64,000 nucleotides of DNA from Streptomyces sp. R21. Lineage in GTDB: Bacteria > Actinomycetota > Actinomycetes > Streptomycetales > Streptomycetaceae. Under the pieces are notes generated by a model that did no database searches, was not told the DNA's origin, and worked only from the letters and a program-made list of their open reading frames with translations. The DNA lies in NCBI RefSeq assembly GCF_041051975.1, contig NZ_CP163435.1:3162001-3226000 (forward strand), given 5' to 3'. A program made the translations under genes and the position numbers. Shown here in pieces: positions 52,704-62,092 of the stretch. Every line of letters starts with the position of its first letter. The stretch's first letter is position 1.

Positions 52704-53897
52704 GTGACGGGTGATTTCCAGGCGGGCCGGAGCGGTGGCCGGGGCGATTACCAGGAGCTGGTCGACGAGATCTCGACCCTTCTGGGCGCTCCCGCGACGC
52801 TGGAGAACCGCGATTTCGAGCTGATCGCCTTCGGCGCGTACGACAGCGACCGGGACTTCGACGAGGCCTCCCTCGACCCCGTCCGCACCCGCTCGATCCT
52901 CACGCGCCGCTCGACGTCGGCGGTCCGCACCTGGTTCGAGGGCTTCGGCATCGCGCGGGCCACCGGCCCGGTCCGTATCCCGCCCACCCCGGAGGCGGGC
53001 GTCTACCGGGGACGGATCTGCCTGCCCGTACGCCACCGGGGTGTCGTCCTCGGCTATGTGTGGCTGCTCGACGACGACCCCGGACCCTCCGACGAGCAGC
53101 TGACTGCGGCCATGGAGGTCGCCTCGCGGATCGGCGCGCTGCTCGCGGACGAGGTGCAGGCGGGCGCGGACCTGACGCGCGAGCTGCGGGCGGTGCTCAC
53201 CGCCGAGCGCGGCTGGCAGCGGGACATGGCGGTCGCGGAGCTGCGCACGGCGCTCGGCGCGCGCGGCGACGGCCTGCACACGGTGGTGTGCGTCGCCCCG
53301 TGGCCGTCCGCCGACCCGGACGACGCCCCTTCCGTCCGTACGGTGCCGGGCGCGACCGCGCTGTGCACGGTGCCGTGGGGTGCGGCGGGCCAGAGCCTGG
53401 CGCTGCTGGTGCGGCTGCGCGCGACGGACGTGCTCACGCCCGCGCTGACGGCGGCTTCCCGACTGCTGGAGCGCACCGGCGGCCCAGGGGCGGCGGCCGG
53501 GATCGCGGTCCCCCGCGGTGGGCTCACCGAGCTGGGCGCCGCCTGGCAGGAGGCGTCGGCCGCCGCGCGGGCCGTGCTGGCCGAGCCGCGCCTCGGCCCG
53601 GTCGCCGAGTGGGCGTCGATCGGCCCGTTCCGCCTCCTCACCGCGCTCCCCCCGGAGGCCGCCCACGACCCCGCCGTACGCACCCTGCTCTCCCCCGCCC
53701 ACCGTGAACTCGCCCGCACCACCGAGGTGTTCCTCGACTGCGCGGGCCAGGCGGGCCGCACGGCAGCGGAGTTGGGCATCCACCGCCAGACGCTGTACTA
53801 CCGCCTGTCGCGGGTCGAGCAGCTCACGGGCCTGGACCTCGACGACGGCGAGGACCGGCTGCTGCTGCACATGGCGCTGAAGGGGGCGCGGCTGTGA
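52704..53897 (+). CDS. putR: PucR-family transcriptional regulator of proline catabolism
   Basis: About 397 residues. C-terminal Puc[36 protein letters not shown], preceded by [15 protein letters not shown]. The N-terminal ~150 residues form a GAF-like sensory part ([51 protein letters not shown]). GTG 52704 is taken; GTG 52686 is an equally possible start. Divergent position and known Streptomyces gene order support a role as activator of the two proline genes. Symbol from that order. Confidence 0.85.
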   Translation: MTGDFQAGRSGGRGDYQELVDEISTLLGAPATLENRDFELIAFGAYDSDRDFDEASLDPVRTRSILTRRSTSAVRTWFEGFGIARATGPVRIPPTPEAGVYRGRICLPVRHRGVVLGYVWLLDDDPGPSDEQLTAAMEVASRIGALLADEVQAGADLTRELRAVLTAERGWQRDMAVAELRTALGARGDGLHTVVCVAPWPSADPDDAPSVRTVPGATALCTVPWGAAGQSLALLVRLRATDVLTPALTAASRLLERTGGPGAAAGIAVPRGGLTELGAAWQEASAAARAVLAEPRLGPVAEWASIGPFRLLTALPPEAAHDPAVRTLLSPAHRELARTTEVFLDCAGQAGRTAAELGIHRQTLYYRLSRVEQLTGLDLDDGEDRLLLHMALKGARL

Positions 53898-53900
53898 GCG

Positions 53901-55322
53901 TCAACGGTGCACGCCGGTCGGGGAGTTGAGCAGGTCGCCGATCGCCGCGACACCCTCGGCGATCGCCCGCTCCCCCACATCCCCGAATCCGAGGACCAGT
54001 TGGACCGGGTCCGTCGCCCCCGAGGACCGGCACGGGCTCATGCCGTACAGCCCGACCGCCCGCGACCTGGCGGCGGCCACGACGGCCCGCTCGTCGGCGC
54101 CTTCGGGCAGGTGGGCGACCGCGTGGAATCCGGCGGCGAGGCCGGTGAGGCGCACGGCGGGGGCGTGCGCGGTGAGGGCCTCGACGAGGGCGGTGCGGCG
54201 GGCCGCGTAGGTGGCGCGCATGCGGCGCAGGTGGCGGTCGTAGCGGCCGGACTCGATCAGTCGCGCGAGGGCGAGCTGGTCGAGGGTCGGGGAGCCGCGG
54301 TCGCCGAGGTGTTTGGCCTCCGCGACGGGGACGGCGAGTGCGGACGGGCAGAGCAGCCAGCCGAGGCGCAGCGCCGGGGCGAGGGACTTGCTGACCGTGC
54401 CGATGGAGATCACCCGGTCCGCGGCCAGCCCCTGGAGTGCGCCGACGGGTTCACGGTCGTAGCGGAACTCCGCGTCGTAGTCGTCCTCGATGACGTACGC
54501 GTCCCGCCGCTTGGCCCACTCGATCAGCGCGAGCCGCCGCTCGGGGGCGAGCACGACTCCGGTCGGCCACTGGTGGGCCGGGGTGACGATGACCGCCCGG
54601 GCGCCGGACGCGTCCAACGCCCGTACATCGACGCCGAGTTCGTCGACCGGGACGGGCAGCGCCCTGAGGCCGGCGACGGCCGCGGCGGCCTTCGCGGTGG
54701 AGGGTCCGCCCGGGTCCTCGTACGCCACGGCCCGTACCCCGGCGGCGGCCAGGCTGCGCAGGGCGAGGCCGAGGCCCTGCGCGTATCCGTTGCAGATCAC
54801 GATGCGTTCGGGGTCGGCGGCTGCCGCGCGGACCCGGCGCAGATATCCGGCGACGACCTCGCGCAGGGCCGAACTCCCGCGCGGTTCCCCGTAGTCGAGG
54901 TCGCTCGTCGGCATCGCGCGGCCCGCCTCACGCAGCGCCCACAGCCAGTCGGCGAGCGGAAAGCTGCTGAGGTCCGGTACGCCGTGCCGGAAGTCGGCGA
55001 TCAGGCGCGGGGGTTCGGGGGTCCGCGTGCGCGGGGCGGGCGGTACGTGGGCCACGGCCGCGACCCGGGTGGCCGAGCCGACGCGGGTCACGAGGTAGCC
55101 CTCGCACTGGAGTTGGGCGTAGCAGTCCTGGACCAGACCGCGGGAGAGGCCGAGCGCGCGGGCGAGTTCGCGGGAGGAGGGGAGCCGTTCACCGGCGCCC
55201 AGCCGACCGGTGCGGATCGCGTCGCGCACCTGCCGTTCCAGCTGCGCGCGCAGCTGCTCGCCGCTCTCCCGGTCGACGGTCAGGAGCAGCTCGGGTGACA
55301 AACCGGCCCACTGCAGCGGCAT
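53901..55322 (-). CDS. MocR-type (GntR + aminotransferase) regulator
   Basis: A 473-residue fusion. N-terminal GntR winged helix (QLERQVRDAIRTGRLGAGERLPSSRELARALGLSRGLV split across 25-65), then a fold-type I aminotransferase domain with YGEPRGSSALRE, CNGYAQGLGLALRSL, VIEDDYDAEFRYDREP and the PLP Lys in GTVSKSLAPALRLGW. Members sense PLP-linked metabolites and often act on a divergent gene, here an MFS transporter 47 bases away. Confidence 0.92.
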   Translation of the reverse strand: MPLQWAGLSPELLLTVDRESGEQLRAQLERQVRDAIRTGRLGAGERLPSSRELARALGLSRGLVQDCYAQLQCEGYLVTRVGSATRVAAVAHVPPAPRTRTPEPPRLIADFRHGVPDLSSFPLADWLWALREAGRAMPTSDLDYGEPRGSSALREVVAGYLRRVRAAAADPERIVICNGYAQGLGLALRSLAAAGVRAVAYEDPGGPSTAKAAAAVAGLRALPVPVDELGVDVRALDASGARAVIVTPAHQWPTGVVLAPERRLALIEWAKRRDAYVIEDDYDAEFRYDREPVGALQGLAADRVISIGTVSKSLAPALRLGWLLCPSALAVPVAEAKHLGDRGSPTLDQLALARLIESGRYDRHLRRMRATYAARRTALVEALTAHAPAVRLTGLAAGFHAVAHLPEGADERAVVAAARSRAVGLYGMSPCRSSGATDPVQLVLGFGDVGERAIAEGVAAIGDLLNSPTGVHR

Positions 55323-55369
55323 GAAATTGGAGCTTACCGGCGGTCCGGCCGAAACCTAGCGTCGTAGCC

Positions 55370-56557
55370 ATGACGACTCCGTGCAGGACCATCAGCCCGG
55401 CGGCCCCCGACGCCGCCACCCGCCCGCCCCTGGTGACCCGGGCCCTGATGCTCCGCTTCGTGAGCATGCTGGGCTCCTCGGTGAGCTTCTTCCTGCTGCT
55501 CTCCGTCGTCCCCCGCTACGCGACGGCGTCGGGCGCGGGCCTGGCCACCGGATCGCTGATGCTCTCCACGGTCCTCGGCGAACTGGCCGCTCCCCGGCTC
55601 GTCGCCCGCTACGGATACCGGGTGGCGCTGACGGCGGGACTCGTCCTGCTCGGGGCGCCCGCGCTGGTGCTCACGGCATCGGACGGCATGGCGTGGATCG
55701 TCGCGGTCTGCCTGGTGCGCGGGCTCGGCTTCGCGCTCACCCTGGTCGCGGGCGGCGCGCTGACAGCGACGCTGATCCCGGCCGAGCGGCGCGGCGAGGG
55801 CCTGGCGCTGGTGGGCGTCGTCTCCGGGGTGCCGTCCCTGATCGCGCTGCCGCTGGGCGTGTGGCTCGCCGGGAACGTGGGCTACGGGCCGGTCGCCGTG
55901 GCCGCGGGCGTGGCCGCACTGGCGGCGGTCGTCTCGGTGCCGGGTCTGCCGGACCGGGAGCCGGACGCCGGGAAGCCGGTGGGCGTGGTGTCGGGGCTGC
56001 GCACCGGGGGCCTGGTCCGGCCCGCCGTCGTCTTCGCGACGACCGCGCTCGCGGCGGGCATCGTCGTGACGTTCCTGCCGCTCGCGGTCCCGTCGGCGTA
56101 CGCCTCGGTCGTCGCCGTGGCCCTCTTCGTGCAGCCCGCGGCCTCGACCGCGGCCCGCTGGATGGCGGGCCGGTACGGCGACCGGCACGGCGCCGCCCGA
56201 CTGGTGCTGCCCGCGCTGCTGCTCTCCGCCACGGGGATGCTGATCACGGCTCTGACGGGCAGCCCGGTCGCGGTCGTCGCCGGGGTGGCGGTCTTCGGTA
56301 TCGGCTTCGGCGTCGCCCAGAACGCCACGCTGTCCCTGATGTACGCGCGGGTCCCGGCCTCCGGGTACAGCACGGTCACCGCACTGTGGAACCTGGCGTA
56401 CGACGGCGGCATGGGCGTCGGCGCGGTCGGCTTCGGCGCCCTCGCCGCCTGGACCGGCTACCCGGGAGCCTTCGCCGTCACGGCCGTACTGATGCTGGCG
56501 GCGCTGGCCCCGGCGATCCGGGACCGCCGGACGCCGGACGCGAAGGCCGGCCGATGA
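55370..56557 (+). CDS. MFS transporter
   Basis: A 395-residue protein with 12 hydrophobic segments in two halves; RYGYRVALTAG and GRYGDRHGAARLV are the MFS loop motifs of each half. Start ATG 55370. Divergent from the MocR regulator, the usual layout for a metabolite exporter under MocR control. Substrate unknown. Confidence 0.88.
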   Translation: MTTPCRTISPAAPDAATRPPLVTRALMLRFVSMLGSSVSFFLLLSVVPRYATASGAGLATGSLMLSTVLGELAAPRLVARYGYRVALTAGLVLLGAPALVLTASDGMAWIVAVCLVRGLGFALTLVAGGALTATLIPAERRGEGLALVGVVSGVPSLIALPLGVWLAGNVGYGPVAVAAGVAALAAVVSVPGLPDREPDAGKPVGVVSGLRTGGLVRPAVVFATTALAAGIVVTFLPLAVPSAYASVVAVALFVQPAASTAARWMAGRYGDRHGAARLVLPALLLSATGMLITALTGSPVAVVAGVAVFGIGFGVAQNATLSLMYARVPASGYSTVTALWNLAYDGGMGVGAVGFGALAAWTGYPGAFAVTAVLMLAALAPAIRDRRTPDAKAGR

Positions 56558-56573
56558 CGGCGCGAGCCGGGGG

Positions 56574-57164
56574 TCAGCCCCGCGTCGTCGCCGCGGCCCC
56601 GATCACCCGGCGCAGCCCCTCGGTGAGCTGGTCGGCGGTGGTCGCCGTGTCGGGATCGAAGAGCCACTGGACCATGAGCCCGTTGAGGAGGGTCTGGTAG
56701 AAGCGGCCCTCCGAGTCGACGGTCTCCTTGTCGAGCTGGTCCTCGGGGATGCCGTTGAACAGGGGCACGATCCCCGAACGGCCCTCCTCCTGCGCCGCCG
56801 CCAGCAGCTTGCGCACCTCGGGGAGCCGGTCGCCCTGGAAGATGAGCTCGAAGCTCAGCAGCCAGATCGCCCGCGACTCGGGCACCGAGCGGATGATGCT
56901 CGCCCACACCTCCTGGAATCGCTCCAGCGATCCGGGGGCCGCGGTGACTTCCCCGCCCAGCCCGGGATCGAAGCTCTCGCCGACGCGCTCGATCAGCGAG
57001 ACGTACGCCTGCACGAGCAGCGCGTCCTTCGATCCGTAGTGGTAGCCGATGGACGCCAGGTTGGTTCCCGACTCCTTGACGATGTCCCGCGCGGTGGTGC
57101 GCAGGAACCCCTTCTCCAGCAGGCAGCGCTTGGCGCCTTCGAGCAGATCCTCACGGTGTCCCAT
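56574..57164 (-). CDS. TetR-family regulator
   Basis: A 196-residue regulator: REDLLEGAKRCLLEKGFLRTTARDIVKESGTNLASIGYHYGSKDALL gives the TetR HTH (in two parts, about residues 4-50). The ligand domain has WLLSFELIFQGDRL. ATG 57164 chosen. Divergent from the DHA2 transporter; three direct repeats in between are the probable operator. Confidence 0.9.
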   Translation of the reverse strand: MGHREDLLEGAKRCLLEKGFLRTTARDIVKESGTNLASIGYHYGSKDALLVQAYVSLIERVGESFDPGLGGEVTAAPGSLERFQEVWASIIRSVPESRAIWLLSFELIFQGDRLPEVRKLLAAAQEEGRSGIVPLFNGIPEDQLDKETVDSEGRFYQTLLNGLMVQWLFDPDTATTADQLTEGLRRVIGAAATTRG

Positions 57165-57190
57165 GGCGACCAGCCTACCCCGCGATCCAT

Positions 57191-57245
57191 ACAACCGTCC
57201 TAGACGTGTGACTTATACAAACGTTCTAGACAACCGTTTAGGACG
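57191..57245. promoter_or_regulatory. Three 16-bp direct repeats: likely TetR operator array
   Basis: ACAACCGTCCTAGACG (57191-57206), ACAAACGTTCTAGACA (57217-57232) and ACAACCGTTTAGGACG (57230-57245) fit ACAAnCGTyyTAGACg. They fill the divergent promoter region between the TetR gene and the transporter; spacings are 26 and 13 bases. Confidence 0.7.
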
Positions 57246-57262
57246 TGCGTACAGTCACCGGC

Positions 57263-58822
57263 ATGACGAACTCGACGAGCACCACCACAAGTTCGGCCGG
57301 ACTCGCCGGCCGCCGCGAATGGACCGCACTGGGCGTGCTGATGCTCCCGCTGCTGCTGGTCTCGATGGATGTCTCGGTGCTGTACTTCGCGATCCCGGCG
57401 ATCAGCGCCGACCTGGAACCGAGCGGCACGCAGCAGCTGTGGATCTTCGACATCTACGCCTTCGTCCTGGCCGGCCTGCTGATGACGATGGGCTCGCTGG
57501 GCGACCGCATCGGCCGCCGCAAGCTCCTCCTGATCGGCGCCGCCGCCTTCGGCACCGCCTCACTGATCGCGGCCTACGCGAACAGCGCCGAGACCCTGAT
57601 CGCGGCCCGCGCGGTCCTCGGCATCGGTGGCGCGACACTGATGCCGTCGACGATGGCGATCATCCGCACGATGTTCACCGACCCCGGTCAGCGCGCGAAG
57701 GCGATCGGCCTGTGGTCCGGCGTGATGACGGCCGGCATCGCACTCGGCTCGGTGATGAGCGGCATCCTGGTGCAGTACTTCTGGTGGGGCTCGGTCTTCC
57801 TGGTCAACCTGCCCGCGATGGCGCTGCTGCTGGTCCTCGGCCCGATCCTGCTGCCGGAGTCGAAGAACCCCGAACCGGGCCGCTTCGACCTCCTCAGCGT
57901 CCCGCTCTCCATGGCCGCCGTCCTGCCCGTCATCTACGGCATCAAGGAGATCCCGTCCGAGGGCTGGCAGACGCAGTACGTCGTCTCGGTCGCCGTCGGC
58001 CTGGTCTTCGCCGCCCTCTTCGTCCAGCGCCAGCGCACCGCCAAGTCCCCGCTGATCTCCCCCCAGTTGTTCCGCGGCCCCGGCTTCGCACCGGCCGTCG
58101 TCCTCAACCTCGTCTCCACGTTCGGGATGATGGGCTCCGCGTACTTCACCACCCAGTACCTGCAGTCGGTGCTCGGCAAGAGCTCGATGCAGGCCGCGCT
58201 CTGGTCGCTGCTCCCCACGGTCCTGGTCGGTGTCGCCGCCCCGGTCGCCGCGCAGCTCGTCCAGAAGGGCGTGCACCGCGCCCACGTCGTGTCCGGCGGC
58301 TTCGTCGTCGCCGCCTGCGGCTACGGTCTGCTGGCCTTCACCGGCACGGACTCCCTCTGGCTGACCCTGGCCGGAGCGGGCGTCCTCGCCTCCGGGATCG
58401 TCGTGGTGATGTCCCAGATGATGGACCTGGCCCTGGGCACGGTCCCCGTCGGCAACGCGGGCTCCGCCTCCTCGCTGCTGGAGACGGGCGCCGAGTTCGG
58501 AGGTGCCCTGGGCATGGCCGTCCTCGGCTCCATCGGCACGGCCGTCTACCGCCACGACATCGGCTCCGGGGTTCCCGCCCCGGCCCACGAGACGCTGGGC
58601 GGCGCCCTCGCCGTCGCCCAGCAGATGCCCGGCCGCACCGGTGACGCCCTCGCGGCGGCCGCCCGGGAGGCCTTCACCAACGGGATGCACGCGGCGGCGA
58701 TCGGCGGAGCGGTGCTCTTCCTCGGGGCGGCGGTCCTGGCCACCGCGGCCCTGCGCCGGGTGCACGTCCGGGAGCCCGAGGCCGTGGAGGCGGAGGCAGA
58801 GCTGGGGCAGGCAGTCGCCTGA
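57263..58822 (+). CDS. MFS drug transporter, DHA2/EmrB-QacA type
   Basis: A 519-residue, 14-segment transporter: PLLLVSMDVSVLYFAIPAI (TM1), GSLGDRIGRRKLLLIG (loop 2-3 motif A), VLGIGGATLMPSTMAI (motif C region). ATG 57263. Expected to export a drug-like compound under TetR control. A hairpin terminator follows. Confidence 0.92.
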   Translation: MTNSTSTTTSSAGLAGRREWTALGVLMLPLLLVSMDVSVLYFAIPAISADLEPSGTQQLWIFDIYAFVLAGLLMTMGSLGDRIGRRKLLLIGAAAFGTASLIAAYANSAETLIAARAVLGIGGATLMPSTMAIIRTMFTDPGQRAKAIGLWSGVMTAGIALGSVMSGILVQYFWWGSVFLVNLPAMALLLVLGPILLPESKNPEPGRFDLLSVPLSMAAVLPVIYGIKEIPSEGWQTQYVVSVAVGLVFAALFVQRQRTAKSPLISPQLFRGPGFAPAVVLNLVSTFGMMGSAYFTTQYLQSVLGKSSMQAALWSLLPTVLVGVAAPVAAQLVQKGVHRAHVVSGGFVVAACGYGLLAFTGTDSLWLTLAGAGVLASGIVVVMSQMMDLALGTVPVGNAGSASSLLETGAEFGGALGMAVLGSIGTAVYRHDIGSGVPAPAHETLGGALAVAQQMPGRTGDALAAAAREAFTNGMHAAAIGGAVLFLGAAVLATAALRRVHVREPEAVEAEAELGQAVA

Positions 58823-58858
58823 TCACGCGACAAGCAGCACGCATGTCGAGGCGTCACG

Positions 58859-58885
58859 GCCGGGGCTGGACTTTCCAGCTCCGGC
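58859..58885 (+). terminator. Terminator after the DHA2 transporter
   Basis: GCCGGGGCTGGA-CTT-TCCAGCTCCGGC, a 12-bp stem with one G-T pair, followed by CGGCGCGTTTTCCGC. Confidence 0.8.
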
Positions 58886-58976
58886 CGGCGCGTTTTCCGC
58901 CCGTACGGCGTTCGGCGACAAGGTCGTCCGGCCCGATACGGAGGCCCGGCGCGGAGCTCCGGAAAAAGGCCTGCCC

Positions 58977-61958
58977 ATGGTGTCGGACCTCCGTGCCAGG
59001 ATGGACCCCGTGTCACAGACCTTCGGTACGCCGCTCATCGGCCGGAACGACGAACTGGCCCGGCTGACCGGGATGCTCGACCGCGCCCAGGAGGGCAACC
59101 CCCGCGCCGTACTGATCGCGGGAGACGCCGGTGTCGGCAAGACCCGCATCCTGACAGAGGCCGCCGCGCACGCCGCCCGGACCGGCATGACCGTGCTCAC
59201 CGGTCACTGCGTCGACCTCGGCGACGTGGGCCTGCCGTATCTCCCGTTCACCGAGATCCTCGGCGCGCTGGCCGCCGACGAGAGGTTCGCCCCCGCCCTG
59301 GCGGCGCACTCCGCGGTCGACCGGCTGCTCGGCTGCGGCACCGAGGGCAGCCGGCTCCAGCTCTTCGAGGACGTGGCCGGTCTGCTGGCCGACGTCGCCG
59401 ACATCGTGCCGCTGCTGCTGGTCCTCGAAGACCTGCACTGGGCGGACCAGTCCTCGCGCGACCTGCTGCGGTTCCTGCTCAGCCGCGGGATCCTGCAACG
59501 GTCCGCGGGCGGCGCCGCCACGCACCGCCTCGCGGTGTGCGCGTCGTACCGGGCCGACGACCTGCACCGCCGCCATCCCCTGCGCCCGCTGCTGGCCGAG
59601 CTGGTGCGGCTGCCCGCCGTCGACCGGCTCGAACTGCGGCCGATGGCCGACGCGGAGGTGGCCTGCCTGGTGCGCGCCCTGCACAGCGAGACGCTCCCGG
59701 ACACCACCGTCAGCCGCATCGTCGAACGCGCCGAGGGAAACGCCTTCTACGCGGAGGAGTTGGTCGCCGCGACCGCCGACACCCCGCCCTGCGGCTCCGG
59801 CCCGGCGTCCGAGGCGATGCCGAGCGGCCTCGCCGATGTCCTGCTCATCCGCATCGAGCAGCTCTCCGAGACCGCCCAGCAGGTGCTGCGCACGGCCGCC
59901 GTCGCCGGGCGCCGCGTCGAGCACGATCTGCTGCGCGACGCCGTCCAACTGGGCGAGGACGAGCTGGAGTCGGCGCTGCGCGAAGCCGTCGGCCGGATGC
60001 TCCTGGTCCCCGGCGACGACGCCACCTACTCCTTCCGGCACGCCCTCACCCGCGAGGCCGTCTACGCCGATCTGCTGCCCGGGGAGCGCGTCCGGCTGCA
60101 CCGGTCGTTCGCCCAACTGCTGGCCGGGCGCGGCGACCCGGCCAAGAGCGCGGCCGAGCGCGCCCATCACTCACGCGAGAGCCACGACCTCGCCGACGCC
60201 CTCGCCGCCTCCCTCCAAGCGGCCGACCACGCGCACCGGCTCGGCGCGCCCGCGGAGCAACTGCGCCATCTGGAGACCGCGTTGGAGCTGTGGCCCGCGG
60301 TGGACCCCGCCGCGCGCCCCCAGGACCAGGACACGGTGACCCTCATGCTGCGCGCCTCGGCCGCGGCCATGCACGCCGGCGAGAGCCATCGCGCGGTCTC
60401 CCTCACCCGCACCGCGCTCGCCCGGGCGGGCTCGGACGTCGACTCCGAACTGGCCGCCCGCGTCCGCTACACCCTCGCCGGCAACCTCCTGCGGGTCGAC
60501 AACCTGACGGCCGCGTTCACGTACAGCAGCGAGGCACTGGCGTTGATCCCGGCCGAGCCCCCGTCGCGTACCTGGGTGTGGGCCGCGGCCACCCACGTCA
60601 TGGCGGCACGGTTCGTGGGCGACGACGAGACGGCCCGGCGCGTCGCCCATCAGGCCCTGCGTACCGCCGAGGAACTCCGGTTGCCTGACGCCCAGGCCGA
60701 CTTGATGATCTCCCTGGTCGGTATCGAGGGCCCGGGCCGGCGCACTCCCGAGGGCCGGGAGCGGCTGCGGCGGGCCCGCGAGCTGGCCCGGAGCGCGGGC
60801 AACGACTCCGTCGAGATACGGGCGCTGTTCAGCCTCGCCATCGGGAGCTATGAGTCCGGCGCCCTCGACGAATGCCTGACCTGGCTCTCGGACGGGCTGG
60901 AGCGCGCGGGCCGCACCGGGCTCCTCTCCTCGCCGTACGCCCTGGAGCTGCGCTATCTCCAGTCCCTGATCCTCTACACGCTGGGCCGCTGGGACGAGTG
61001 CGCCCGCGCTGCCGACGGCGACGCCGAACGGCTGCCCATGTCCAGCCGGTTCGCCACCGGCCCCGCCCTGTACGTGGCGCTGGCCCGCGGAGAGCAGTCC
61101 GCCGTCGACCGGGCCCGCGACCTCCTCGACCAGCCGTTCGACTGGATGGCGACGCTCGTCGCGGGCATCGTGCTCACCGACGCCGCGGCCCTGAGCGGCG
61201 ATCCTGAGGCCGCCGTCGAGCGGGTCCGCGGCACGCTCGCCGCGCTCGCCGACGGGGCGACCAACGAGCGGCCGGACGTCGGTGTACGGCTCGCCGCGCT
61301 CGCCCTGGCCGCGGTCGCCGACCGCGCCGAGGAACTGCGCCTGACCGGCGACACGGCAGGCGCCGAGCACGTGGTGGAAACCGCCACCGAGCTGGTGGAG
61401 CTGGCCCGGACCACGGCCGCGAAGGGCCAGGACGGCAGCGAGCAGGGTCCTGAGGGGCTCGCGTGGCTGGCCCGCGCGGAGGCGGAGTGGACGCGCACGG
61501 TGTCCGGGCCGGACGTCGCGGCCTGGGAGAAGGCGGTCACCGCGTTCGCGTACGACGACCCGTACGAACTGGCCCGTTGCAGGCGCAGGTTGGCCGAGGC
61601 ACTGCTCACGGCGGGCCGTCGGACGGAGGCCGCCGAGCAGGCCTCCGCCGCTCGCGAGGTCGCCGTGCGGCTGGGTGCGACGCCGCTGCTGGACGCCGTG
61701 GACGCGCTCGTCCGGCGCGGGCGCCTGGCCGACGCCCCGCCGGCACCGGGCGGGGCCACGGCCCTGACGGCCCGCGAGAACGACGTCCTACGGCTCCTCG
61801 CCCGCGGCCGCTCCAACCGCCAGATCGGCGAGGAGCTGTACATCAGCGGCAAGACCGCGAGTGTGCACGTCTCCAACATCCTGGCGAAGCTGGGGGCTGC
61901 CAGCCGCGGGGAGGCTGTCGCGGTCGCGTACCGGGAAGGGCTGATCGAGGCGGAGTGA
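58977..61958 (+). CDS. LAL-type LuxR family transcriptional regulator with AAA ATPase domain
   Basis: About 993 residues. N-terminal AAA/STAND ATPase: LIGRNDELARLTGML, Walker A GDAGVGKT at 49-56, Walker B LLLVLEDLHWAD. A long middle of TPR-like helical repeats (about 400-900) and a C-terminal LuxR HTH (LTARENDVLRLLARGRSNRQIGEELYISGKTASVHVSNIL, in parts, last 65 residues). Large ATP-binding LuxR regulators of this kind control secondary metabolite or sugar-use genes. ATG 58977 has AAGG seven bases upstream; ATG 59001 and GTG 59010 are alternatives. Confidence 0.88.
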   Translation: MVSDLRARMDPVSQTFGTPLIGRNDELARLTGMLDRAQEGNPRAVLIAGDAGVGKTRILTEAAAHAARTGMTVLTGHCVDLGDVGLPYLPFTEILGALAADERFAPALAAHSAVDRLLGCGTEGSRLQLFEDVAGLLADVADIVPLLLVLEDLHWADQSSRDLLRFLLSRGILQRSAGGAATHRLAVCASYRADDLHRRHPLRPLLAELVRLPAVDRLELRPMADAEVACLVRALHSETLPDTTVSRIVERAEGNAFYAEELVAATADTPPCGSGPASEAMPSGLADVLLIRIEQLSETAQQVLRTAAVAGRRVEHDLLRDAVQLGEDELESALREAVGRMLLVPGDDATYSFRHALTREAVYADLLPGERVRLHRSFAQLLAGRGDPAKSAAERAHHSRESHDLADALAASLQAADHAHRLGAPAEQLRHLETALELWPAVDPAARPQDQDTVTLMLRASAAAMHAGESHRAVSLTRTALARAGSDVDSELAARVRYTLAGNLLRVDNLTAAFTYSSEALALIPAEPPSRTWVWAAATHVMAARFVGDDETARRVAHQALRTAEELRLPDAQADLMISLVGIEGPGRRTPEGRERLRRARELARSAGNDSVEIRALFSLAIGSYESGALDECLTWLSDGLERAGRTGLLSSPYALELRYLQSLILYTLGRWDECARAADGDAERLPMSSRFATGPALYVALARGEQSAVDRARDLLDQPFDWMATLVAGIVLTDAAALSGDPEAAVERVRGTLAALADGATNERPDVGVRLAALALAAVADRAEELRLTGDTAGAEHVVETATELVELARTTAAKGQDGSEQGPEGLAWLARAEAEWTRTVSGPDVAAWEKAVTAFAYDDPYELARCRRRLAEALLTAGRRTEAAEQASAAREVAVRLGATPLLDAVDALVRRGRLADAPPAPGGATALTARENDVLRLLARGRSNRQIGEELYISGKTASVHVSNILAKLGAASRGEAVAVAYREGLIEAE

Positions 61959-61961
61959 GGT

Positions 61962-62029
61962 TCAAACGCCGGAGGGGCTAATCCTTCTCGCCGGACGGGA
62001 GTGAAGGGTTTTGCCCGTCCGGCGTTTGA
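61962..62029. repeat. Streptomyces-type intergenic palindromic element (TCAAACGCCGGA ... TCCGGCGTTTGA)
   Basis: Outer inverted repeat TCAAACGCCGGA (61962-61973) / TCCGGCGTTTGA (62018-62029) with a nested perfect 11-bp stem CGCCGGACGGG / CCCGTCCGGCG (61989-61999, 62014-62024). Lies between convergent LAL and serA genes, so it probably also works as a terminator. Related to the array at 23193-23470. Confidence 0.85.
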
Positions 62030-62059
62030 GGACGAGGCCGTTCAGGCCGAAGCGGGGGT

Positions 62060-62079
62060 GTGGGGGCGGCAGCCCCCAC
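62060..62079 (-). terminator. Hairpin downstream of serA
   Basis: GTGGGGGC-GGCA-GCCCCCAC, an 8-bp stem 13 bases beyond the serA stop; serA is transcribed toward it. Confidence 0.7.
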
Positions 62080-62092
62080 GGCTCGGGCAACC

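Noticed and set aside
58503..58976. Upstream extension of the LAL regulator into the transporter gene
   Set aside because: Would overlap the transporter and its terminator hairpin; the ATPase domain starts normally after ATG 58977.
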